This document shows, in pieces, positions 22,869 through 30,080 of a DNA stretch of 46,039 nucleotides. Source of the stretch: Clostridiales bacterium. Its GTDB lineage: Bacteria > Bacillota > Clostridia > Oscillospirales > Oscillospiraceae. How positions within the stretch are numbered: the first letter of the stretch is position 1; every line of letters begins with the position of its first letter. The translations under genes and the position numbers were made by a program. A model generated the notes under the pieces. The model worked only from the letters and a program-made list of their open reading frames with translations. It had not been told where the DNA came from and made no database searches. Location: positions 1 to 46,039 of the forward strand of contig JALEZN010000081.1 of the NCBI GenBank assembly GCA_022772585.1, in the 5' to 3' direction.

Positions 22869-23588
22869 TCACGGCCGCAGGACCATGGACAGATCCATGT
22901 GCTCCGGGTGAAAGAACACATCGCAGAAGGCCACCGGCCGGTCGGACAGGTCGTATACGATCTCCTGCCAGTTTTGTACCACGGTTCCGGCAGGCAGGCC
23001 CAGGGCCCAGTTGGCATCCTCATCGGCTTTGCACCGCAGATGGGCGGCATAGTAGGCAAAGTCCCGCCCGCAGTACCGGGCCATCCAGTCCGCCAGAGTC
23101 TCGTTCTGACGGGGCGGCTGAGGCTCTTCCGTCAAGACTTCCTCCGGGAAAGAGATCTTGCAGAAGATCATATCCTTTTCCCCCAGGGAATAGCGCCAGA
23201 ACAGCTCATACACCGTCCCGCACGGGCCGGGGAACACAGCGCGCATGGTCTCCCCCGCTGGGGCGTAGCCGCAGCGCAGGTTCCGGCACACCGGCTCTTC
23301 CCCCGCTGTACGAATGAGCTGCAGGAAATCGGCAGTCAGGTCGATGCGGTGGCGCAGGCCCATCACCGACGGGTGGGCGAAATTCCCCTTCCCGTGCCGC
23401 CGGGTGATATACCCCTCCCGCACCAGGGATTGCATGGCCTCCCGCACGGTGGCCCGGCTCACCGACAGGCTGCGGGTCAATTCCTCCTCCGGCTCCATCC
23501 GGTTCTCCCCCGGCTTCATGGTCCGGATTTTGTTCAGCAGGACCTGATAGGTCTGGTTCCACAGCCGGGAACGTTTCTCATTTCCCAT
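22869..23588 (-). CDS. GntR-family (HutC/UTRA) transcriptional regulator
   Basis: A 239-aa regulator with an N-terminal GntR winged helix (about residues 10-80: ELTRSLSVSRATVREAMQSL, REGYITRRHGKGNFA) and a C-terminal UTRA ligand-binding domain (about 95-235, ending YDLSDRPVAFCDVFFHPEHM). It is the last gene of the leftward dehydrogenase operon, 12 nt after the oxidase-like gene, with AGGAGACG before ATG 23588. It probably represses its own operon through the palindrome at 26895-26906 and responds to the substrate of the dehydrogenase or a related amine. This is inferred from gene order. Confidence 0.92.
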   Translation of the reverse strand: MGNEKRSRLWNQTYQVLLNKIRTMKPGENRMEPEEELTRSLSVSRATVREAMQSLVREGYITRRHGKGNFAHPSVMGLRHRIDLTADFLQLIRTAGEEPVCRNLRCGYAPAGETMRAVFPGPCGTVYELFWRYSLGEKDMIFCKISFPEEVLTEEPQPPRQNETLADWMARYCGRDFAYYAAHLRCKADEDANWALGLPAGTVVQNWQEIVYDLSDRPVAFCDVFFHPEHMDLSMVLRP

Positions 23589-23600
23589 GGTCGTCTCCTT

Positions 23601-24758
23601 TCAGGGAGCCAGAGGCTTTACCTTCTGCATAAAAGGACTCAGGTCCCAGGGGCAGGAATCCCCGCTCACCAGCCCGGCCACGCACTCTCCCACCACCGCC
23701 GAGAGCACCGCCGCGCTCTTGAAGCCGGCGGCGATGATGAGCCCCGGGACGGGACTGCGGCCAAAAACCGGCTTGTGGTCCTCGGTAAAGGGGGACGCCA
23801 CCGCCCAGCTGCGCAGGACCTGGACGTGTTCCAGCGCTGGGAAGAAGTGGAGCAGCTGCTCCCGGACGCCCCGGCAGTGCTCCAGGGAGGTGCAGTCCTG
23901 CCGCTCCTCCGCCACCCAATTATGGGGCTTGGTGGTCTCGGCCACCAGCAGATTGCCGTAATGGCTCTGTCCCACGCACAGGGAGATGGCGGCGTGCTCC
24001 TGGCTGTGTGCCTCGGCAAAGAAGGCCGCCGAGGAATAGTAGGTGTGGATGAAGGGGGCGATGGCCTCGGTGACAAACGCCTCCGCCTTCACCGACAGGA
24101 CGGGCACGTCCAGCCCCGCCGTGGCGCACAGCTTCCGGGTGCCGGAACCGGCGGCCACCACCACCTGCTCGGCCCGCAGGGTGGTCCCGTCCCGGAGCAT
24201 CACGCCGGTGCAGCGCCCGCCCTCCAGCAGCAGGCTGTCCACCGCGGAAAACTCCCGTACCTCCAGGCCGTACTTTCTTCCCTGGCGCACCAGGGCGTAG
24301 AGGTAGTGGAAGGGGTAGATCCGTCCCTGTTCAAAATAAGTAGCCGCCACCGCCGTGCCCGGGGCCAGGTTGGGCTCCAGGTCATAGAGGGCCTGCCCCT
24401 CCAGCCAGCGGATGTCCAGCCCCGCGTCCTTTTTCTCCCGGTAGAGCTTTTCCAGCTCAGGCCGGTGGGCCTCCCGCTCGGCCACGATGATGGAGCCGTG
24501 GAGCTGAAAGCCGATATCGCTGTCCAGCTCCCGCTCCATGGTCTTCATCCGCTCAAAACCCGCCAGGGTCAGCTCATAGCTCAGGCCCATGTCGGAGTCC
24601 TGCACCTGCACGTTGCCGAAGTTGGCTCCCGACGCTCCCCGTGAAACCTCCTTCTCCTCCAGCAGCAGAGTAGGCACCCCTGCCTTGGCCAGAAAATAGG
24701 CGCTGGCGCAGCCGAAATAGCCGCCGCCGATGACGATGGCTCCGTATTTATCTCTCAT
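23601..24758 (-). CDS. FAD-dependent oxidoreductase, DAAO/HcnC-like (catalytic subunit)
   Basis: A 385-aa flavoenzyme of the D-amino-acid oxidase/DadA/HcnC superfamily. The N-terminal Rossmann motif VIGGGYFGCASAYFLAKAG is followed by LLLEEKEVSRGASGANFGN, and the C-terminal FAD-binding motif is GLIIAAGFKSAAVLSAVVGE. ATG 24758 is chosen because AAGGAG lies 7 nt upstream; it overlaps the BFD-like gene by 11 nt. In HcnABC-type and D-hydroxyproline or opine dehydrogenase complexes this subunit oxidises an amine or imino acid and passes electrons to the neighbouring Fe-S and FAD subunits. The substrate here is not readable. Confidence 0.9.
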   Translation of the reverse strand: MRDKYGAIVIGGGYFGCASAYFLAKAGVPTLLLEEKEVSRGASGANFGNVQVQDSDMGLSYELTLAGFERMKTMERELDSDIGFQLHGSIIVAEREAHRPELEKLYREKKDAGLDIRWLEGQALYDLEPNLAPGTAVAATYFEQGRIYPFHYLYALVRQGRKYGLEVREFSAVDSLLLEGGRCTGVMLRDGTTLRAEQVVVAAGSGTRKLCATAGLDVPVLSVKAEAFVTEAIAPFIHTYYSSAAFFAEAHSQEHAAISLCVGQSHYGNLLVAETTKPHNWVAEERQDCTSLEHCRGVREQLLHFFPALEHVQVLRSWAVASPFTEDHKPVFGRSPVPGLIIAAGFKSAAVLSAVVGECVAGLVSGDSCPWDLSPFMQKVKPLAP

Positions 24759-25026
24759 GCCCGTCTCCTTCCAGCGCGTCCACATCGCAGGGCACGATGG
24801 GAAAGCGCGGTTTGTCCGCCCGGATGGTCTCAGGGGTCTGGAAGCCCCGGCTCATCAGGATCTGCTGGATCAGCCGGCCGCAGGTCCTGCCCTGGCAGGC
24901 CCCCATGCCCGCCCGGGTGGCCCGCTTGACGCTCTCCACCGTGTGGCAGCCCTGGTCGATGGCCCGGAGCACATCGGCCCGGGTGACCTCTTCACAGCGG
25001 CAGATCAGGATATCGCGGTCGTCCAT
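24748..25026 (-). CDS. BFD-like [2Fe-2S]-binding protein
   Basis: A 92-aa protein that is essentially one bacterioferritin-associated-ferredoxin-like domain. The four cysteine ligands are arranged as C-x-C (ICRCEEVT, residues 9 and 11) and C-x4-C (GACQGRTC). The start at ATG 25026 has GGAGGTGGAG immediately upstream; a longer reading frame lacks a better site. The same domain is fused to the B subunit in many HcnB or opine-oxidase proteins, whereas here it is a separate gene between the 4Fe-4S protein and the catalytic flavoprotein. It is an electron carrier within the dehydrogenase complex. Confidence 0.88.
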   Translation of the reverse strand: MDDRDILICRCEEVTRADVLRAIDQGCHTVESVKRATRAGMGACQGRTCGRLIQQILMSRGFQTPETIRADKPRFPIVPCDVDALEGDGHER

Positions 25027-25027
25027 C

Positions 25028-25468
25028 TCACTCCACCTCCCGGCCAAGCCGTTTCATAAAGCGCACCTCACCGGCGTGCCCCGCCGGCACCGCCAGCGTC
25101 ACCAGCACGGTGCGGTTATAGGCCTTCCGCGTCTCCACCGAGCGCACCTTCGCCGGGCACACCGGCTGCCCCATCCGGTCCACGGCGGTGACCTCCTGCC
25201 CCACTTCGGGCAGCGGCAGATACTCATAGGGGAAGGTGACCCCCACCATCCCGTTCTCATCCTCCGGCTCCCAGAAGAAGATGGCCTGACCCGGGCAGGC
25301 CGCCACGCAGAGCTTGCAGCCCACGCATTTCTCCGGGTGGAACACCGGGCAGCTGTTCAATGTTTCCTTGGCGATGGCCCCTGTCTTGCAGACTGTGGCG
25401 CAGGGGTTGCAGGGGATCTCCTGACAGCACTCCAGCAGCACTGTGCCCTTCTTATTCCCGTCCGGCAT
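25028..25468 (-). CDS. 4Fe-4S ferredoxin-type subunit of the dehydrogenase complex
   Basis: A 146-aa iron-sulphur protein. A first cysteine cluster (CCQEIPCNPCATVC, starting near residue 13) and a second (CPVFHPEKCVGCKLCVAACP) would hold two [4Fe-4S] clusters. The C-terminal half, with PYEYLPLPEVGQEV and VCPAKVRSVETRKAYNRT, is typical of the 4Fe-4S partners of D-proline or hydroxyproline-type dehydrogenases in Clostridia. ATG 25468 follows GGGAGGGG; it overlaps the preceding gene by 17 nt and the next gene begins right after its stop. It presumably links the FAD sites to ferredoxin or a respiratory acceptor. Confidence 0.87.
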   Translation of the reverse strand: MPDGNKKGTVLLECCQEIPCNPCATVCKTGAIAKETLNSCPVFHPEKCVGCKLCVAACPGQAIFFWEPEDENGMVGVTFPYEYLPLPEVGQEVTAVDRMGQPVCPAKVRSVETRKAYNRTVLVTLAVPAGHAGEVRFMKRLGREVE

Positions 25469-26555
25469 AGCAGGCCCCTCCCTTCTCCATGATGCGCTTC
25501 TTGGCGTCCAGCCGGCGGCGGGCATGCTCCCCGCCCCGGAGTGAGCACAGGCTCTCCTGCAGCTCTGCCATGCGCCCCTCGTCTCCCTTTTGGGCAAACC
25601 CCAGGCTCATGGCGCTGTGGACTCCGGCCAGCCGCCCTTCCTCCAGGGCGGTACTGGCCTCCTCCACCCCCGCCAGGTCCCCGCAGACATAGACCTGGGG
25701 GTTGCTGCTGCGCATGTACTGGTCATGGATGGGCATGAGCCCGCCCAGGCCGCCCTCATAGGCCGTCTCACAGCGGAACATGGCGGACAGGTCGGCCCGG
25801 GGATTGAGGCCCACCGCCAGCAGTATGGTGTCCACGGCGACGGTCTCTTCGGTGCCGGGGATGGGCCGGAAGCTCTCGTCCACCCGGGCGATGACCGCTT
25901 CCTCCACCCGCTTGTCTCCCCTGGCCTCCACCACGGTGTGGGCGGTGCGGATGGGCACCCCCGCCCGCTGGAGCTTGCCCGCGTGGACCAGATAGCCGGT
26001 GACGCGGGGCGCAGCCTCCACCAGCGCCCGGATCTCGGCTCCCGCCTGCATGAGCTGGTAGGACACGATGAGGCCCACGTTGCCCGAGCCCACCGTCAGG
26101 ATATTCCGCCCCACCAGGGTACCGTGGACATTGCTGAAGGTCTGGGCCGCGCCGGCGGTCATGACCCCCGGCAGTGTCCAGCCGGGAAAGGCCAGGGCGT
26201 TCTCCCTGGCGCCGGTGGCCAGCACTACTTTCCCGGCATATACCGCCTCCAGCTTTCCCTCATGGAGGATGGACACGCTGCCGTCATCCATCAGGCCCAG
26301 GGCACGGGTGTCCAGCAGGGTCTCCACCCCCAGCTCCGCCGCCTGGGAGAGCAGCAGCTCCGCGATCTGATACCCCCGGGTGCCCGCGTAGTGGGCTCCC
26401 GAGCCGAAGAATTTGTGGATCTGCTTGTAGAGCTGGCCCCCGGCGGTCCGGTTCTCGTCCACCAGCAGGACCTTCGCCCCACGGCGGGCCCCCTCGATGG
26501 CGGCGCCCAGACCGGCCGGACCGGCGCCCACCACCAGAAGATCGACCTGTCTCAT
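25452..26555 (-). CDS. NAD(P)/FAD-dependent oxidoreductase, HcnB/OoxA-like
   Basis: A 367-aa two-dinucleotide-binding flavoprotein. The FAD motif VVGAGPAGLGAAIEGARRG lies at the N-terminus. A central ATGARENALAFPG and a second nucleotide motif TVGSGNVGLIVS follow, and the C-terminal FAD contact VYVCGDLAGVEEASTALEEG completes the fold. It corresponds to the B subunit of hydrogen-cyanide synthase/opine oxidase complexes, minus the C-terminal BFD domain, which is encoded separately here. It overlaps the 2Fe-2S gene by ATGA. Role: electron transfer between the catalytic flavoprotein and the Fe-S subunits. Confidence 0.92.
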   Translation of the reverse strand: MRQVDLLVVGAGPAGLGAAIEGARRGAKVLLVDENRTAGGQLYKQIHKFFGSGAHYAGTRGYQIAELLLSQAAELGVETLLDTRALGLMDDGSVSILHEGKLEAVYAGKVVLATGARENALAFPGWTLPGVMTAGAAQTFSNVHGTLVGRNILTVGSGNVGLIVSYQLMQAGAEIRALVEAAPRVTGYLVHAGKLQRAGVPIRTAHTVVEARGDKRVEEAVIARVDESFRPIPGTEETVAVDTILLAVGLNPRADLSAMFRCETAYEGGLGGLMPIHDQYMRSSNPQVYVCGDLAGVEEASTALEEGRLAGVHSAMSLGFAQKGDEGRMAELQESLCSLRGGEHARRRLDAKKRIMEKGGACYAGRE

Positions 26556-26869
26556 GCCTTTCCCACCTTTCCAAGTCCCATCTGGGTCTCAATGACCATT
26601 CCCGCCTCCAGCGGCGTCACGCAGGAGCGCACGTTGGGCCGGCCGTTGACCACCACCACACAGTCACTGCATTGGCCGATGCCGCAGAACAGCCCCCTTG
26701 GCTGGCCGCTCTTGTGAGTATGGCGGAACACGCTGACTCCGTTCTCCAGCAGGGCCGCCGCGATGGGCTGGCCCGCCAGGCCGGTCATGGGCCGTCCGTC
26801 AAAGAGAAAGGACACCCGCTCCCGCTCCGGATAGTCCGCCACAGGATGCTCGCTGATGTGCATACACAT
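26552..26869 (-). CDS. [2Fe-2S] ferredoxin-like subunit, HcnA-like
   Basis: A 105-aa protein of the 2Fe-2S Fer2_4 family, the A subunit of HcnABC-like complexes. It has the ligand set C-x4-C-x2-C-x11-C in the segment from GLFCGIGQCSDC to RPNVRSC, preceded by the conserved VSVFRHTHKSGQPRG. The ATG at 26869 has GGAGG 8 nt upstream; a second ATG two codons later is less well placed. It is the first gene of a six-gene leftward operon driven by the promoter at 26916-26944. With the next four genes it forms a membrane-independent amine/imino-acid dehydrogenase module. Confidence 0.9.
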   Translation of the reverse strand: MCMHISEHPVADYPERERVSFLFDGRPMTGLAGQPIAAALLENGVSVFRHTHKSGQPRGLFCGIGQCSDCVVVVNGRPNVRSCVTPLEAGMVIETQMGLGKVGKA

Positions 26870-26894
26870 GGTTTTCGCCTCCCGGTTTCTAAAT

Positions 26895-26944
26895 TTGTAC
26901 GTACAACTTTATTTCAGTATACATGATGCCGACGCAAAAGGCAA
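26895..26944 (-). promoter_or_regulatory. Promoter and GntR-type operator of the dehydrogenase operon
   Basis: On the minus strand TTGCCT (26944-26939), a 17-nt spacer and TATACT (26921-26916) form a promoter. The 12-bp perfect palindrome TTGTACGTACAA (26895-26906) follows at about +3 to +14, an ideal place for a repressor. Its GT...AC core fits HutC-type GntR operators, and the operon encodes such a regulator. Binding is inferred. Confidence 0.72.
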
Positions 26945-27075
26945 TCCCTGAGTGGGACTTTTTGCGAATATCCTGGTTCTTTTGAATATTAGCCGCTCTC
27001 TTCCGTGCTTCCCCGCCAAATACATGGTACTTACAACCTTTTTGACCTATTGTGCGGTCATCCGCGTATTATGGC

Positions 27076-27144
27076 CCGCGCAACCGCCAGTTGCGCGGAT
27101 ATCAAGTCCGCTTGATGGACAACCGCCTCCCTATCCGGTATACT
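27076..27144 (+). promoter_or_regulatory. Promoter and inverted repeats upstream of the XRE membrane regulator
   Basis: TGGACA (27116-27121), 17 nt and TATACT (27139-27144) form the promoter. Upstream lie a 9-bp inverted repeat CCGCGCAAC/GTTGCGCGG (27076-27098) and ATCAAG/CTTGAT (27101-27116), the second overlapping the -35. They are candidate autoregulatory sites. Confidence 0.6.
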
Positions 27145-27168
27145 GGCGGCAAGACAGGAGGTATGATC

Positions 27169-28107
27169 ATGGATCTGGGTACTCATATTTATCAGCTCCG
27201 CCGGGCCCGCGGACTCTCGCAGGACGATGTGGCGGAGGCCCTGGGAGTCTCCCGGCAGTCGGTGTCCAAGTGGGAGAACAACGCCAGCGTCCCGGAGCTG
27301 GAAAAGCTTCTGGCCCTGAGCGGGCTTTTCGGCGTCTCCCTGGATGAGCTGGTGACCGGGGATACGCCCCCCGCCGCTGAACCTCAGGCCGTTCCGGCCG
27401 CTCCCCCCGCCCGCCGGGGACGGACCGTGGCCGGCGGGGTACTGCTCACCTGCGGGCTTCTCCTCTCCCTGCTGCTCTGCCGGACCACCCTGCTCTACGG
27501 CACGGTGTGGCTCGCCCTGGCCGGTATAGTCTGCCTGGGGGACCGGGATCATCCGGGACTGTCCCTGGGATGGTCGGCCTGGTGCTTTGCCTGGCTCTTC
27601 TGCCGGGTCTGCACCTCCTGCTCCCTCCGTCTGTGCCTGTACCCCGGACGATGGCCCAATTATGCCCCCGGTGCGGTTCTCATCTCCCTGTTCCTGATGG
27701 GCTGGCTTTTGCTTCTCACCGCGCTCACACTCTGGGCCCGCTGGCCGGAGGATCCCCGGACGTGGGCGCTGCGGCGGCTCCCCCACGGTCCGCTTTTGCT
27801 GCTCTATGGGCTGCTGGGCCTGTTTTTCCGCCTGAATCCCGCCCTGTGCTGGTCCCGCCAGCTTCTGGGGCTGCCGCTGCTTCTCTCCCTGCTCTGTCTG
27901 CTGAAGGGCTCCTTCCGGGCAGCCTGGCTCTCCTTTGCCGGGTGCCTCCTTACGGTCCTCCTGGACGTTCTGTTCCTGGGTCTGCCCCTGCCTGCCGACC
28001 ACCTTCCCAGCAGCACGCTCTACCTCTACTACGTGCCGCTCCTTTTCCTGCTTGTGGATATGGCTCTCTGCGGTCTGGGCCAGCTTCTGGACCGAAAGGA
28101 CCCGTGA
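27169..28107 (+). CDS. XRE-family regulator with C-terminal membrane domain
   Basis: A 312-aa protein with a Cro/CI HTH at residues ~5-62 (IYQLRRARGLSQDDVAEALG, SRQSVSKWENNASVPELEKL, VSLDELV), then a Pro/Ala linker and about seven to eight Leu-rich membrane segments from residue ~85 to the end. ATG 27169 lies 7 nt after AGGAGG; the in-frame ATG 27163 is too close. The HTH class is typical of Clostridia, where the attached membrane part is variable and its signal unknown. It is transcribed away from the dehydrogenase operon and ends in its own terminator, so it is monocistronic. Targets are unknown. Confidence 0.85.
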   Translation: MDLGTHIYQLRRARGLSQDDVAEALGVSRQSVSKWENNASVPELEKLLALSGLFGVSLDELVTGDTPPAAEPQAVPAAPPARRGRTVAGGVLLTCGLLLSLLLCRTTLLYGTVWLALAGIVCLGDRDHPGLSLGWSAWCFAWLFCRVCTSCSLRLCLYPGRWPNYAPGAVLISLFLMGWLLLLTALTLWARWPEDPRTWALRRLPHGPLLLLYGLLGLFFRLNPALCWSRQLLGLPLLLSLLCLLKGSFRAAWLSFAGCLLTVLLDVLFLGLPLPADHLPSSTLYLYYVPLLFLLVDMALCGLGQLLDRKDP

Positions 28108-28124
28108 GATAGCCCCAAAATAAC

Positions 28125-28156
28125 AAAAAGCCGTCCCCGCTGGGGACGGCTTTTTT
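28125..28156. terminator. Bidirectional terminator between the XRE and amidohydrolase genes
   Basis: AAAAAGCCGTCCCC (28125-28138) and GGGGACGGCTTTTT (28142-28155) pair perfectly around GCT. A and T tracts on both sides serve the convergent genes. Confidence 0.9.
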
Positions 28157-28161
28157 CGTTC

Positions 28162-29577
28162 TCAGTTCTCCTTCTTCTCCTTGAAGCTCTCCCACTTGTG
28201 GCCTTCCCGGCGGTTGGTGATGCCGCCCCGGCGGCAGAGCTCCTCGGCGCAGCGCTGGCCGTTGGCGATCACGTCCGCGTCGCTGACCCGGGTCAGGCGG
28301 CCGTTCTCCAGCACCAGCGCGCCGTCCACCATGACGGCGGAGATGTTCTGGATGCTGGAGGAATACACCAGGGTGGATACCGGGTTGTGCATGGGGGTGG
28401 ATTTCTGGCTGGCGGCAGGGTCGAAGAATACCAGGTCGGCCTTCTTGCCCACCTCGATGGAGCCGATCTCATCCTCCATGCCGATGGAGCGGGCGCCGTC
28501 GATGGTGGCCATCTCCAGCACCTTCTCGGCGGTGATGGCCATGGGGTCCAGGGTCTTGGTCTTGTGCAGCAGGGCGGTGCACTTCATCAGCTCGATCATG
28601 TCCTGGGAGTTGTTGCTGGCCGCGCCGTCCAGGCCCAGGCCCACGGTGACGCCCTTTTTCAGCATCTGGGGCACGGGAGCCACGCCGTCGGCCAGATACA
28701 TGTTGGCGCAGGCGTCGTGGGAGACCTTGATGTCGTGGGCCTTGAGCAGGTCGATGTCCTTGTCGCTGATCCAGCAGCAGTGGACGGCCAGCACGTTGGG
28801 GCCCAGGATGCCCAACTTCTCCAGCAGATCCACGTCGTTGCAGCCGTGGACCCACTCGGTGGCCATGCGGGCGTACTCGGTCTCGGACACGTGGACGGTA
28901 AAGCCGCCGCCGCACTCGTTGACCACCCGCCACTGCATCTTCAGCATCTCGTCGGAGTTGGACCACATGGAGGAGGGGGCGGCCCAGATCTTCAGGCGGC
29001 CGTTCTCCGTGTTATGGTAGGTCTTGAACAGGCGGCGCAGGTCGGCCTCCACGTCCTCCACTTTCTCACACAGGTCGGGACAGGTGCCGTACTCCACGCC
29101 GGTATCCATGGTGCCCCGGCCTACGATGCCCCGGACGCCCAGATCCTTCACCGCCCGGCAGATTCCGTCGGTAAGGCCGGGCTTGCTGTGGCAGTGCATG
29201 TAGTCCACCGTGGTGGTCACGCCGCTGTGCAGCGCCTCGGACAGGCCCAGCATGGCGGCATGGTAGGTATCCTCCGGCTCCAGGTAGACGGCGGCAGGGA
29301 ACATCATGTGGGAGAGCCAGTCTCCCAGCTCCATGTCGTCGCCGATGCCCTTGAGCAGGGTCTGGAACAGGTGGGTGTGGTTGTTCACAAAGCCGGGGAA
29401 AATCACCTTTCCGGCGGCGTCCAGCGTGCGGTGGGGATCTGGATACTTGGCCTTCAATTCCTCCGTGGAGCCGATATCGGCGATCCGGCCGTCCCGGATG
29501 AGCAGCGCGCCGTCCCAGAGGACACGGCGCTGGGGATCCACCGTCACCACGACGGCGTTGATGATGAGCTGTTCCAT
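28162..29577 (-). CDS. Amidohydrolase / deaminase of the SsnA-TrzN-MtaD family
   Basis: A 471-aa zinc-dependent amidohydrolase. Metal ligands are visible as HTH (H67, H69), H229 in FTVHVSETE, H266 in AVHCCW and D317 in GLGLDGAASNN. The family motif HTHLFQTLLKGIGDDMELGDWL marks the branch that contains 8-oxoguanine, S-adenosylhomocysteine/methylthioadenosine and triazine deaminases. A purine or adenosine-type deaminase is therefore the likeliest function, with substrate open. GAAGGAA precedes ATG 29577. It is the last gene of an operon with a His-rich protein (23 nt upstream) and the BrnQ carrier. Confidence 0.88.
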   Translation of the reverse strand: MEQLIINAVVVTVDPQRRVLWDGALLIRDGRIADIGSTEELKAKYPDPHRTLDAAGKVIFPGFVNNHTHLFQTLLKGIGDDMELGDWLSHMMFPAAVYLEPEDTYHAAMLGLSEALHSGVTTTVDYMHCHSKPGLTDGICRAVKDLGVRGIVGRGTMDTGVEYGTCPDLCEKVEDVEADLRRLFKTYHNTENGRLKIWAAPSSMWSNSDEMLKMQWRVVNECGGGFTVHVSETEYARMATEWVHGCNDVDLLEKLGILGPNVLAVHCCWISDKDIDLLKAHDIKVSHDACANMYLADGVAPVPQMLKKGVTVGLGLDGAASNNSQDMIELMKCTALLHKTKTLDPMAITAEKVLEMATIDGARSIGMEDEIGSIEVGKKADLVFFDPAASQKSTPMHNPVSTLVYSSSIQNISAVMVDGALVLENGRLTRVSDADVIANGQRCAEELCRRGGITNRREGHKWESFKEKKEN

Positions 29578-29600
29578 GGGTATTCCTTCTTTCCTGTCCG

Positions 29601-30080
29601 TTACTTCTCAGCGGGCGCGATGCTGCCCAGCTCCAGGACCGGCGTGTCGCCCAGGAAGCCGTTTTTCTCCGCCCCCTCGGCCACCGTCCTGCAAAAATAA
29701 GCGTAGAGTTTGGATTCATTATACTCTTTATAAGAGTATCCCGCAAGAGGATAATCGTAATCCAGCGTGAGATATCCCATCTCCTCCAGGGCCAGCAGCA
29801 TGGCGCCGGTCTCCTTCACGCAGGCCATATCCTCGTCGGGGGAGCGGAGGTACACCGGCGCCAGGGCCACCGAGCAGAATTCCTCCTCCGCGCTGCTCTC
29901 CACCAGGAAGCGGGCCACCGGCAGATAGTGATGGTGCTCCAGGTGGTGGAGGAAGTCGGCCATAGCGGGGGTCAGCTCTCCCTCCCCGGGGCGGTGATGG
30001 TGCCCGCAGCAGTCGTGGTGATCGTGATGGTCGTGGTGATGGTCATGGCAGCCGCAGCCGCAGGAAGGGTGTTCATGCAT
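29601..30080 (-). CDS. His/Cys-rich N-terminal protein of unknown function
   Basis: A 159-aa protein. Its first ~30 residues are a metal-chelating tract: CGCGCHDHHHDHH, then DCCGHHH, followed by LTPAMADFLHHLEHHHYLPV. The rest is an unrecognised mixed domain (EEEFCSVALAPVYLRSPDED, LLALEEMGYLTLDYDYPLAG). Start ATG 30080 is preferred over ATG 30101 because AAGGAG lies 8 nt upstream, and it overlaps the BrnQ stop by 8 nt. The tract resembles Zn/Ni-storing stretches of metallochaperones. Lying between a transporter and a zinc amidohydrolase, it may supply metal to the latter; this is inference only. Confidence 0.8.
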   Translation of the reverse strand: MHEHPSCGCGCHDHHHDHHDHHDCCGHHHRPGEGELTPAMADFLHHLEHHHYLPVARFLVESSAEEEFCSVALAPVYLRSPDEDMACVKETGAMLLALEEMGYLTLDYDYPLAGYSYKEYNESKLYAYFCRTVAEGAEKNGFLGDTPVLELGSIAPAEK

